A stretch of 11,412 bases of DNA, taken from NCBI GenBank assembly GCA_024274995.1, contig JAJSAA010000199.1, forward strand, positions 1-11,412, given 5' to 3'. Source of the DNA: Deltaproteobacteria bacterium. Lineage in GTDB: Bacteria; Desulfobacterota; Desulfobulbia; Desulfobulbales; VMSU01. Under the pieces are notes generated by a model, which was given only the letters and a program-made list of their open reading frames with translations, made no database searches and was not told where the DNA came from. Made by a program: the position numbers and the translations under genes. Numbering within the stretch: position 1 is the first letter of the stretch; every line of letters starts with the position of its first letter. Positions 1-5,923 of this stretch are shown here, one piece after another.

Positions 1-93
1 AGTAGTTTTACCAACCTGGCGCGGGCCGCCAATAAAGACCATTTTCTTTTGCAGGTCTTCACGAATGTAATTCGTCAGATAACGTAATCTCAT
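1..93 (-). CDS. AAA ATPase, DUF4143-type, N-terminal fragment
   Basis: The 31 codons read leftward from the ATG at 93-91 give a start MRLRYLTNYI, then KKMVFIGGPRQVGKTT, which is a Walker A P-loop (residues 22-31). Established knowledge: this arrangement (about 20 residues, then MVFI-GPRQVGKTT) is the usual beginning of the AAA_14/DUF4143 ATPases, which are about 380-450 aa and have no settled function. The rest of the gene lies beyond the left edge. The start is favoured because it fits the family and because a TTGACT-N16-TATAAT promoter places transcription initiation almost exactly on this ATG, with no room for a ribosome binding site. The mRNA is therefore probably leaderless. The fragment is too short for the ORF list but the reading is unambiguous. 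Confidence 0.85.
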   Translation of the reverse strand, partial: MRLRYLTNYIREDLQKKMVFIGGPRQVGKTT

Positions 94-160
94 CTGACAA
101 TTATATCCTTATGGTAAAAACAGTCAATACTATTTTTACCATAAGGATATAATTGTCAGA
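93..160. repeat. 28-bp-arm perfect inverted repeat over the ATPase promoter
   Basis: Bases 93-120 are the exact reverse complement of 133-160, with a 12-bp spacer at 121-132. The arms are AT-rich, with a core TTACCATAAGGATATAAT. The repeat begins on the ATG of the ATPase gene and contains its -10 element, so it probably serves as an operator for autoregulation, or extrudes as a cruciform. No T-run follows on either strand, so it is not a typical terminator. The mirrored arm also carries a perfect TATAAT on the plus strand (148-153), but no -35 matches it. Confidence 0.9.
100..127 (-). promoter_or_regulatory. Sigma70-type promoter of the ATPase gene (leaderless)
   Basis: On the minus strand, TTGACT (127-122) is followed by 16 bp and then a perfect TATAAT (105-100). 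The expected start of transcription, about 7 bp on, falls at 93-94, on or next to the first base of the ATG. The -35 lies mainly in the spacer of the palindrome and the -10 in its left arm, so a protein bound to the palindrome would block RNA polymerase. Confidence 0.7.
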
Positions 161-205
161 AAGATAATAAAAAAGAACAGCCGGAACAAACCAGGGCTTT
201 CTGGG

Positions 206-247
206 GGGGGTCAGGCTTGACAAATGGGTGTTAGCTGATCATTTTCT
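206..247 (+). repeat. Solitary REP-like copy of the RAYT element end
   Basis: These 42 bases are identical to 3101-3142, the left end of the transposase element further on. The copy includes the complement of the last transposase codons and its stop, but no other part of the gene is here. It can fold as an imperfect hairpin (GCTTGACA at 215-222 against TGTTAGC at 229-235, with one bulge). It is preceded by a run of eight G (203-210). It may be a mobilised REP sequence or what is left of a deleted transposase copy. Confidence 0.85.
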
Positions 248-431
248 AATGAAATGGGAATGAAAGATATGCAGAGCTTTGCGTAAACAGTTTAATTCCT
301 TTTTACTCCTCATACCTTAAACAAGTTCCATATAAGTCACGACAGAAATAAAAAAATTATTTGAATTATCAATGAATTGATATGCTTTTTCATTTCCACG
401 TAAATACCAGATGAGATTTGTTGAGCGCTTA
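248..431. other. AT-rich intergenic stretch, no feature seen
   Basis: This AT-rich stretch lies between the solitary REP-like copy and the toxin stop codon. No credible ORF, tRNA, strong hairpin with a T-run, or promoter pair was recognised. It takes up the region downstream of the toxin gene and upstream of the ATPase promoter. Confidence 0.5.
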
Positions 432-869
432 CTAAATAAGCAACGACGGGACTCCAAGTATTTCGGCCGATTGGTGCAAGATGTTGTTACAAGTAACCAT
501 TGTGATCATGGACGTTAAACAACATGCAAGGTGCAAAGCATCAAGAGTACGCAATGACGTTTTTCTGGCAGATATCCATTTCTCCGCCTGCTGATAACAT
601 AACGGCCCTAACGATTTACGCATAAACAACCCAGCCCTATTATCAGCAGTAAACATATTATCAATTAAGTTTGCCTGAGGCTCAGTAATTTCTGCCATCC
701 TCACCAACCGAGCAATAGCTGAAACAAACTCAACCCGGGAGAGGTCACTGATTATCACCGGAGGGCGGAGAGAACAAAGCATCTTTTCGACAAGATCACT
801 TTTATCTTCCTGTCGATAATATGGTAATATGGCACTCGTATCAAAATAATATTTTTTACCCTCGTTCAT
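432..869 (-). CDS. PIN-domain toxin, VapC-like ribonuclease
   Basis: A 145-aa protein of normal VapC length. PIN-domain signatures are visible: YYFDTSA with the first acidic residue D10, SRVEF with E47, and LRTLDALHLA with D110. The fourth metal-ligand region, usually a T-x-D/N motif, reads VTCNN (126-129) followed by the typical ...SAEILGV end, so Asn stands where Asp is commonest. VapC toxins are Mg-dependent RNases that cut tRNA or rRNA and are silenced by a partner antitoxin. The ATG at 869 overlaps the end of the antitoxin gene by 14 bp, so the two are translationally coupled. The family call is firm; the RNA target cannot be read from sequence. Whether the Asn change lowers activity is open, because Asn is tolerated at this site in some PIN proteins. 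Confidence 0.88.
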   Translation of the reverse strand: MNEGKKYYFDTSAILPYYRQEDKSDLVEKMLCSLRPPVIISDLSRVEFVSAIARLVRMAEITEPQANLIDNMFTADNRAGLFMRKSLGPLCYQQAEKWISARKTSLRTLDALHLACCLTSMITMVTCNNILHQSAEILGVPSLLI

Positions 870-1098
870 CTCTCATACCCCGAACCAATTGAGCAGCGCT
901 CGTTCTTGCCGTGGGAATACGACTCCTAAAATCCTGTCGGTTTGGGAATTTTTGCTCATCCAGCTCACCTTTGTCAAAAGCAGACATTTTAGCAACCGGA
1001 TTCCCCCGCCGCATAATGATAATCTGCTCACCAGCAATAACCTTATCAAGCAACTGCCCTATATGTTGACGGGCCTCTCGTACATTTATTTTTTCCAC
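856..1098 (-). CDS. Phd/YefM-type antitoxin
   Basis: An 80-aa protein when started at the GTG at 1098. This start is chosen over the upstream ATG at 1131 because an excellent AGGAGG (1111-1106) sits 7 bp before it, and because family members begin close to the (V)EKINVREARQHIGQLLDKV segment. Residues 1-40 form the DNA-binding Phd/YefM fold (NVREAR, LLDKV, RRGNPVAKM). The basic, unstructured-looking tail, ending QLVRGMRDERG, is where antitoxins of this family wrap the toxin. It binds and neutralises the PIN toxin encoded just downstream and, with it, normally represses the operon. An inverted repeat in the promoter region is a plausible operator. Confidence 0.9.
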   Translation of the reverse strand: MEKINVREARQHIGQLLDKVIAGEQIIIMRRGNPVAKMSAFDKGELDEQKFPNRQDFRSRIPTARTSAAQLVRGMRDERG

Positions 1099-1127
1099 GA
1101 CTGATCCTCCTGACAGGGAATAAAAAA

Positions 1128-1172
1128 ACAAGTCCTCTCACAACGTGTACACATCAGAAGAGGACTTGTCAA
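1128..1172 (-). promoter_or_regulatory. Promoter and operator-like inverted repeat of the antitoxin-toxin operon
   Basis: An 11-bp perfect inverted repeat (1128-1138 and 1159-1169, AGAGGACTTGT type) encloses a GTGTACAC palindrome (1145-1152). Reading leftward, TTGACA (1172-1167), 17 bp and TACACG (1149-1144) make a candidate promoter: a perfect -35 and a weak -10. The repeat brackets the -10, and transcription would begin near 1137, about 40 bp before the GTG. This suits autoregulation by the antitoxin or the toxin-antitoxin complex. That it is the actual binding site is inferred. Confidence 0.6.
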
Positions 1173-1189
1173 GATAGTTCCAGGCAGGA

Positions 1190-1210
1190 AATCGGGGACA
1201 GACCACGATT
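1190..1210. repeat. Second REP-like remnant (GGGGACAGACCACG type)
   Basis: The core GGGGACAGACCACG is flanked by AATCG and CGATT, which are inverted copies of each other. From memory, sequences of this kind lie at the ends of other RAYT transposase families in deltaproteobacteria; this window has no second copy to prove it. No transposase is attached, so if the match is right this is a solitary end or a relic. Confidence 0.35.
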
Positions 1211-1244
1211 AAGGCTCGTTCCTCACACAATCTAACCTTGGGGT

Positions 1245-1314
1245 TTGGGGCGAAGCCCCAATCCTTTAAATAAGGCGAAGCCTTCACAATAGTATTTTAA
1301 TTTGGACAAAGTCC
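1245..1314. repeat. Three small hairpins with three-base loops
   Basis: Three perfect hairpins, each with a 3-nt loop, follow one another: TTGGGGC-GAA-GCCCCAA (1245-1261), AAGGC-GAA-GCCTT (1272-1284) and GGAC-AAA-GTCC (1304-1314). They lie between the 3' end of the hipA-like gene (which ends at 1422 on the minus strand) and the antitoxin promoter. None is followed by a T-run on either strand, so they are not classic Rho-independent terminators. They could stabilise the 3' end of the hipBA-type transcript or be a decayed repeat. The remainder of the 323-bp gap (1099-1421) holds the promoter and REP-like remnant described separately, and nothing else recognisable. Confidence 0.55.
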
Positions 1315-1421
1315 GGTGATATAAACTGGACGACAACAACTAGTCTCGCTTTAGTTTAGGGTAAAAATTAACACTTAAATAATGGGAATAATTATTGACT
1401 TTCAAGACAGTATCTTATTCG

Positions 1422-2648
1422 TTATCCATACATTTTCTCCTTCCTGAAAGATGGTCGAAACTGTTCAATATTTTCGGCACTGAAGCCGCACTCTGCAAAA
1501 TGGCCTGGCCAGTTGCGAAGCTTATGAACCAGCTCATTGATAATTCCTTTTGCCTGCCCTTTTAACAGGCCGAATTGTTCAGCCTGACTTAATGCATTTT
1601 CAAGGAGGGCTTCTCTGCCCTGGTTTCCAACGGACATTGCCAGCCGAAAATCAGTGGTAACACCGGGCCGGGTAAGAGCTGGTACAATATCATAAGCAGG
1701 TGACAGGGCTGCCTGATTTCCCTGGAACAGAATGCCATGGTTGCGCGGGTGATCGTCGGTGTTTCGCACCAGGATGTTAAAAATCATTCGCCGGTAAAGC
1801 TCATGGATATGCGGTGTGGTCATGAAGCGTCGTAATCGTCCGGCAATTGCCGGGTAGGACCAGTTGTGATGCTCCCCCTCATCCCATTGCATGAGAGACA
1901 GGCTGCTTTGAAAGCCGCTTCGGCACCATCCGCTGCCTGTTCTTTCTCTGTCAAATCGTTTAATCAGGAATACATCCTGTTGGCCTACTTGAATAAGACG
2001 CATTTCCGGGACATTCAATCCACAATTCCCGGCAAGGGTCATAGTGGCATATTCCAGCCGGGGCATATTGATGGTGTCTCCCTTTGCTGGAAACTTGGCA
2101 ATCCATAAAGAGTCCTGCCATTCCACCGTACATTTTGGTCTGGCCCCGCCCATACTGCTTCCCTGGCGCAGAAGTTGGAGGAAATATGGTGAGGTTGTTC
2201 CTGCCGATTCAATTTCTGCAGCAGCAGTAATGATATCTGCAAGCTGATTGAAATTAGGGGGGAGGAGTTCTGGCTCTGGATCATTCAGGGCCAGACGAAA
2301 ATCCAGATTACCAACCCGGGTAGCATTAGCCGCCAGGAGATAATCAATTTCCGACATGGCTTCCGGTGCTGTCTTTGCTTCTGCGGCAATGACCAACCGT
2401 CCCCAGTAATCAGGGGCGGCATCACGGAAGGATCCATATAAACCACCATTAATGAGAACTTCCCGTGGAGCCTTGCCCAAAGGCAGGGCAACAGGATCTA
2501 CAGGCAGGCAGTTTTTTCGTTCAAGATAGCGCTGCCCATAGGCAAAGATGCCCATGGGTAAATCATTGTCATGGGTGAAAATTCCGGCAGGTATCGCTTT
2601 TGTTTCTCCTAACAGGTAGATAAATACGATTAGTTTGCTTTCCGACAT
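1422..2648 (-). CDS. HipA-like serine/threonine kinase toxin
   Basis: A 408-aa protein with the HipA kinase signatures in order: a glycine-rich loop GSSMGGARPK (163-172), where S165 aligns with the autophosphorylated Ser150 of E. coli HipA; the nucleotide-binding lysine in AKFP (K185); E199; IKRFDR (229-234); the catalytic segment NTDDHPRNHG (296-305, catalytic D298, N303); and SPAYD (316-320), the Mg-binding DFG equivalent. Kinase residues are intact. HipA proteins phosphorylate aminoacyl-tRNA synthetases (GltX for E. coli HipA) and arrest growth; the target here is unknown. It starts 15 bp after the stop of the HTH gene, with a GGGG-rich ribosome binding site, so the pair forms an operon. 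Several bacterial HipA relatives are split into HipS/HipT; this one is a single full-length chain. Confidence 0.9.
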   Translation of the reverse strand: MSESKLIVFIYLLGETKAIPAGIFTHDNDLPMGIFAYGQRYLERKNCLPVDPVALPLGKAPREVLINGGLYGSFRDAAPDYWGRLVIAAEAKTAPEAMSEIDYLLAANATRVGNLDFRLALNDPEPELLPPNFNQLADIITAAAEIESAGTTSPYFLQLLRQGSSMGGARPKCTVEWQDSLWIAKFPAKGDTINMPRLEYATMTLAGNCGLNVPEMRLIQVGQQDVFLIKRFDRERTGSGWCRSGFQSSLSLMQWDEGEHHNWSYPAIAGRLRRFMTTPHIHELYRRMIFNILVRNTDDHPRNHGILFQGNQAALSPAYDIVPALTRPGVTTDFRLAMSVGNQGREALLENALSQAEQFGLLKGQAKGIINELVHKLRNWPGHFAECGFSAENIEQFRPSFRKEKMYG

Positions 2649-2663
2649 ACTATTTTCCCCTGC

Positions 2664-3008
2664 TTAGAAATCAAGTTCGTTATCTTGTTTGTTGGCGCTG
2701 GCCCGTTTAGGGAGCTTTTTCCGTTCGTGAAAAAGGCCGACAGTATCCTGGGCAGGGTCGGCAATATTTTTTAAATTATCATCAAGACCCAATACCCATA
2801 GTGCAGAGGCCAAAACCGCCAGAGAGACACCAGTTTCTCCCTTTTCAAGCCTGGCCAAAGTTTTTCTCGTGATAAACATACGGGAGGCCATTTCTTCCAT
2901 CGTCAAGTTTCGTCTTACCCTGGCAATTCGGATATGTTCACCTAAAGCCCTGATACTGTCAGTCATTTCAGGTGGAAGCCCTTTGTTTGGCAAATTGCGT
3001 TGTGGCAT
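2664..3008 (-). CDS. XRE-family HTH antitoxin/repressor, HipB-like
   Basis: A 114-aa protein with an XRE-type helix-turn-helix at about residues 22-78; the recognition helix region reads ITRKTLARLEKG (46-57). The C-terminal tail (92-114) is charged and ends in a hydrophobic-acidic ELDF, as is common for antitoxins. It lies immediately upstream of the HipA-like kinase, so it is the likely antidote and autorepressor. The ATG at 3008 is supported by an AAAGGGG ribosome binding site six bases upstream (3021-3015). A 7-bp inverted repeat spanning the leader is the probable operator. Confidence 0.88.
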   Translation of the reverse strand: MPQRNLPNKGLPPEMTDSIRALGEHIRIARVRRNLTMEEMASRMFITRKTLARLEKGETGVSLAVLASALWVLGLDDNLKNIADPAQDTVGLFHERKKLPKRASANKQDNELDF

Positions 3009-3010
3009 AT

Positions 3011-3067
3011 TTTACCCCTTTATCTAAGTTATGGGTAAATAATGACACAAGCAGCTATTGTTTGCAA
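3011..3067 (-). promoter_or_regulatory. Promoter and operator of the hipBA-like operon
   Basis: Reading leftward, TTGCAA (3067-3062), 17 bp and CATTAT (3044-3039) form a moderate promoter, with transcription expected near 3032. TTTACCC (3011-3017) and GGGTAAA (3033-3039) are exact inverted arms 15 bp apart. They cover the start site, the leader and the GGGG of the ribosome binding site. A repressor dimer bound there would block initiation, which matches autorepression by a HipB-type protein; the binding itself is inferred. Confidence 0.55.
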
Positions 3068-3101
3068 GTTTGGATTCCTTAAACTTTTCAAAGAGAGCCA
3101 G

Positions 3102-4107
3102 GGGGTCAGGCTTGACAAATGGGTGTTAGCTGATCATTTTCTTGATCTTATTAACTTTTTTCAGCAAATCCAGATCTGAGCTCAGCCGCTTGTCTAACCG
3201 TGAAGCGGCCTGGCTCAGACCTGACAAATCCCGGTTCAAACTTCGACTGAGATCCATAAGGCTGAGATGGCTGCTTTCACGAACCAGCAGGGCTGCAACA
3301 GAACGGGGTTCCGATATCCTCCTTACTCTACCGCCACTGGATAACATCTCAGGATCAATTTCGTATTGCCCGCAAACTGCCTGGGTCAATTGCTCAAGGG
3401 TTGTTCTGACTGGTATTTTTTGTGATGCCATGACATAGGCCTCTTCGGCAAAACGATCATCGCCAAGCATGCGTCCTTCTATATTACCCTGATAAAATTC
3501 TTTCCTATGTACTTCATTTATGCCTGACAGGATATACTCCCGGTACAACCCGACCGCCTGCGTCCTGGAATCAGCAAACTGTGATAATACCCAGTTTGTT
3601 GTCAGCCAGGATACCGAGGTTCTACCTGAATAAACATTATGGCTGCTCCAGGAATATTCTTCCGGCGTTTTGACTATCCCGGCACGAACAGGATTATTGT
3701 GGATATATCTAACCAGTTCCAGAAGATAACTGTCAGCATCAATCAACAATGCTTTGTAGCGCCCCTGAAACAAATGACCAACCTGCCTTTTACGGCGGTT
3801 TATATAAGTTGCATAACGAAAAGCTATATTCTGCATGATACGGTATAACGGAATTTCTCCCACCTGAATTACCAGGTGGAGATGGTTTGTCATCAGGCAG
3901 TATGCGTGAATGCGGTGTTTGTATCTTTCAATTCCTTCCTGCAACAGAATAAAGAACTGTTCCCGGTCTTTTTTATTAAAAAAAATATCATGACCAGCAT
4001 TGCCGCGCAGGATGACATGATAACAAGCGCCGGGATAATGAATTCTGGGTTTTCGTGCCATGCCCTGACCATTAACCGCAAAACGCCCATTTGTCAAGCC
4101 TGACCCC
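3102..4107 (-). mobile_element. RAYT element with 22-bp terminal inverted repeats
   Basis: A single transposase gene is enclosed by exact 22-bp inverted repeats at 3102-3123 and 4086-4107. The outer bases are GGGGTCAGGCTTGAC, and the match extends three more bases after one mismatch. The total is 1006 bp. The left repeat abuts the transposase stop; the right one contains an alternative TTG start. No flanking target duplication is seen, as expected for HUH enzymes. It sits between the hipBA-like operon and the DUF3562-like gene and appears to interrupt neither. An exact copy of its left end lies at 206-247. Confidence 0.85.
3126..4061 (-). CDS. REP-associated tyrosine transposase (TnpA-REP/RAYT, Y1_Tnp)
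   Basis: With the ATG at 4061 the protein is 311 aa and begins MARKPRIHYPGACYHVILRG, the standard start of this family. A TTG at 4097 would add 12 residues, but it lies inside the terminal repeat and is unlikely. The HUH motif is MTNHLHLV (H60, H62) and the catalytic tyrosine is Y119 in VRYIHNNPVRAG; both are intact. Residues 1-150 are the Y1 HUH endonuclease. About 245-300 form a helical segment resembling the DnaA-type or HTH DNA-binding tail of long RAYTs (RSVAALLVRESSHLSLMDLSRSL). Such enzymes nick single-stranded DNA next to REP hairpins and are thought to spread REP sequences. The active site and ends look intact, so the element may still be mobile. Confidence 0.92.
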   Translation of the reverse strand: MARKPRIHYPGACYHVILRGNAGHDIFFNKKDREQFFILLQEGIERYKHRIHAYCLMTNHLHLVIQVGEIPLYRIMQNIAFRYATYINRRKRQVGHLFQGRYKALLIDADSYLLELVRYIHNNPVRAGIVKTPEEYSWSSHNVYSGRTSVSWLTTNWVLSQFADSRTQAVGLYREYILSGINEVHRKEFYQGNIEGRMLGDDRFAEEAYVMASQKIPVRTTLEQLTQAVCGQYEIDPEMLSSGGRVRRISEPRSVAALLVRESSHLSLMDLSRSLNRDLSGLSQAASRLDKRLSSDLDLLKKVNKIKKMIS

Positions 4108-4159
4108 TTGTGTGAGACTGCTTGTCAACAAACCGGCAGACAGTTTCCCTCCCCGCTAC

Positions 4160-4495
4160 TTATTCAGACTGTTTGATGCTTAAAGGACGCAAAGGTCTCC
4201 TATGAACTGCGTTATTTGATTGTCTATAACGAGTCCGGATGGTTCGATCAACGAAGATGTAGAGAAAATCCTGGATGTGGGCTTTTGATTTTAGCTCAAG
4301 GAGAATCTCTTCATAGATACCCTCCATTGCCGACCGGCGAATGGATAACTCCTCACAGAGCTGGCTAATTGCCGATTCATGCCGTTTTCTTTCGGTTTCG
4401 TCAAGGTATAAAGATTGAGTGGAAATTTTGTTTTTCATTATGGCAGTCTGGTCTTCTATGGGGGTTGGGGGATAGCTATGCTTACGCTTTGTCAT
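4160..4495 (-). CDS. Small DUF3562-like protein
   Basis: A 111-aa protein of unknown function. The central part (about 38-92), with LCEELSIRRSAMEGIYEEILLEL and then AHIQDFLYIFVDRTIRTRY, matches the pattern of the DUF3562 family (a short helical domain: start of a helix-turn, ...IYE..L..L...A.I.DFL...R.IR). The ends are charged, with no signal peptide or membrane segment. The start at 4495 has only a weak ribosome binding site; a second ATG 19 codons in (4438) is possible but no better. The gene is divergent from the sensor kinase across a 189-bp gap that contains 11-bp direct repeats, so the two could share a regulator. Confidence 0.6.
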   Translation of the reverse strand: MTKRKHSYPPTPIEDQTAIMKNKISTQSLYLDETERKRHESAISQLCEELSIRRSAMEGIYEEILLELKSKAHIQDFLYIFVDRTIRTRYRQSNNAVHRRPLRPLSIKQSE

Positions 4496-4588
4496 ACCTG
4501 AGGTTTGTTAGAATCAGGTTAAGAGCAGGTTAAATTATGGTTTTTCGCAGCTGACAAAAATCGTAAAAATCCATCTGTGAATCAATAA

Positions 4589-4631
4589 TTAACCGCACCT
4601 TAACGTCTTTCTAACATGGCATCTTTAGTAT
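4589..4631 (+). promoter_or_regulatory. Pho-box-like triple 11-bp repeat and promoter of the kinase gene
   Basis: Three direct repeats with an exact 11-bp period, starting TTAAC (4589), TTAAC (4600) and CTAAC (4611), are followed 8 bp after the last CTAACAT by TAGTAT (4626-4631), a -10-like hexamer. There is no good -35, as expected for an activated promoter. PhoB-family regulators bind 11-bp-spaced direct repeats that replace the -35, and TTAAC-type repeats are known for Bacillus PhoP and cyanobacterial SphR. The same layout recurs at 5874-5916. The regulator is inferred. Confidence 0.6.
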
Positions 4632-4684
4632 TGAAGAAGAAGGATACGGCCATCAATAATAAACCGGGGAACAGGAGAAGTTAA

Positions 4685-5848
4685 ATGCCCGACGTAAAGG
4701 AAAAAGATACTGTTGAAAAGGCATCGCAAGTAGCCAGGGTTCTCATAGTTGAGGATGAGGAGGATCTTGTCGCTCTTCTTGAGTTTCGCCTGAAAAAGGC
4801 AAATTACCATACTGAAACCGCGACTTCGGGCCGACAGGCCTGCCGAATGGCTGAATCATTGCAGCCCGATTGTATATTGCTTGATATTATGCTGCCGGAG
4901 ATGGATGGCTGGCAGGTGTGCCATTTTATCCGGAATCATCATGATTCTCTGTTTGCCTCGACACCGATTATCATGCTCACCGCCCTTGGGGATCAGAATG
5001 CCAAGCTCAAAGGACTTGAAGCAGGTGCCAATATATATATCGCCAAGCCATACTCCATCAAAGAAGTTTTAATCAGCTGCGCCAGGTTGATTGACGACCG
5101 TCATAAGCACATGCAATTGCAGGCTGAAATCAGCAAGTTGCAGAGCGAAAAGCGCACCTCATTTGATCTGCAGGGGCTGCTATGTCACGAGCTGAAGAAT
5201 CACCTGTCTTTTATTCAGGGGTTCTGTTCCCGGATACAGCTTTCAACCGCAGATATTATGCCGGACAAAGAAAAGAAATATCTTGTGTTGATTAACGTAA
5301 GCGCCTCATATCTCCTGAATATCTCAGAGGAGGTACTTCTAATGTGCCAGGTGGAGAGCGAGGACTTTGATCTTGAAAGCACGCCCTTTAATTTAAAAAG
5401 TTCTCTTGATGAAGTGCTGAAACTCTATGAACAGGTGGCAGCCGCGAAAGAGATAACCATTCACTCTCATTATCCGGCCCTGGAAACGGTATATTTTAAC
5501 CGCAGCGCTTTTAAACTCATTTTTTCCAGCCTGCTGGAGAATGCGGTTAAATACACCTATCCCAAGACCGAGATCAAATGCAGTATTGACGTCTCCAGCT
5601 CAGGCCGCGAACTCATCCTGAGAGTCGAGGATCCGGGGGCCGGTATTCCCAAGCAGGAGCAAAGAAAAGTTTTTGAGAAATATTATCGGGGCAAGAGACA
5701 CCGGGGGTTAACCAAGGGTACGGGAATTGGGCTCTATGCCGTAAAGGTACTCAGCAAATCATTAAAGGGGATGGTAGAGCTGCAAAGCGAGGAGGGCAGG
5801 GGCTGCCGCTTCACCGTTTATCTGCCGCTGCGGGAGAAATGTATCTAA
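4685..5848 (+). CDS. Receiver-histidine kinase fusion protein
   Basis: A 387-aa soluble two-component protein with no membrane segment. Residues 18-137 are a receiver domain (acidic pocket E23/D24, phospho-acceptor D67 in LLDIMLPEMDGW, T99, K121 of AKP). A short coiled linker (138-160) leads to HisKA with H168 in CHELKNHLSFIQG, then HATPase_c with N286 in LLENAVKYT, G1 box EDPGAGIP (315-322) and G2 box KGTGIGLYAVK (344-354). All catalytic residues are present. The order receiver then kinase suggests a phosphorelay intermediate or a kinase tuned by an upstream kinase, not a membrane sensor. No DNA-binding response regulator is in the window. The ATG at 4685 has AGGAG (4673-4677) 7 bp upstream. 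The Pho-box-like promoter implies its synthesis is phosphate- or stress-controlled. Confidence 0.93.
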   Translation: MPDVKEKDTVEKASQVARVLIVEDEEDLVALLEFRLKKANYHTETATSGRQACRMAESLQPDCILLDIMLPEMDGWQVCHFIRNHHDSLFASTPIIMLTALGDQNAKLKGLEAGANIYIAKPYSIKEVLISCARLIDDRHKHMQLQAEISKLQSEKRTSFDLQGLLCHELKNHLSFIQGFCSRIQLSTADIMPDKEKKYLVLINVSASYLLNISEEVLLMCQVESEDFDLESTPFNLKSSLDEVLKLYEQVAAAKEITIHSHYPALETVYFNRSAFKLIFSSLLENAVKYTYPKTEIKCSIDVSSSGRELILRVEDPGAGIPKQEQRKVFEKYYRGKRHRGLTKGTGIGLYAVKVLSKSLKGMVELQSEEGRGCRFTVYLPLREKCI

Positions 5849-5873
5849 GCAACCTGATCATCTACACCAAAAA

Positions 5874-5916
5874 CTAATCGAAGCGTAACATTATCTTAAC
5901 ATATTCCCTGTACTTT
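5874..5916 (+). promoter_or_regulatory. Second Pho-box-like triple 11-bp repeat, promoter of the PHP gene
   Basis: Three 11-bp units (5874-5884, 5885-5895, 5896-5906) begin CTAAT, GTAACAT and TTAACAT. TACTTT (5911-5916), a -10-like hexamer, follows 8 bp after the last TAACAT, the same distance as in the kinase promoter. Transcription would start near 5923, on the ATG of the next gene, which has no ribosome binding site; the message may be leaderless. Site function is inferred from geometry. Confidence 0.6.
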
Positions 5917-5923
5917 TTTTAAA

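Noticed and set aside
93..160. Long palindrome as a transcription terminator or transposon ends
   Set aside because: No T-run follows on either strand, and the 12-bp interior holds only a promoter -35, leaving no room for cargo.
889..1104. Plus-strand 71-codon frame over the antitoxin gene
   Set aside because: The opposite strand encodes a typical Phd/YefM antitoxin with an AGGAGG ribosome binding site.
1245..1314. Hairpins as Rho-independent terminators of the hipBA-like operon
   Set aside because: None has a U-tract after the stem on the minus strand; the stems are short.
4062..4097. TTG start extending the transposase by 12 residues
   Set aside because: It lies inside the terminal inverted repeat, and the family begins at MARKPRIHYPGACYH, encoded from 4061.
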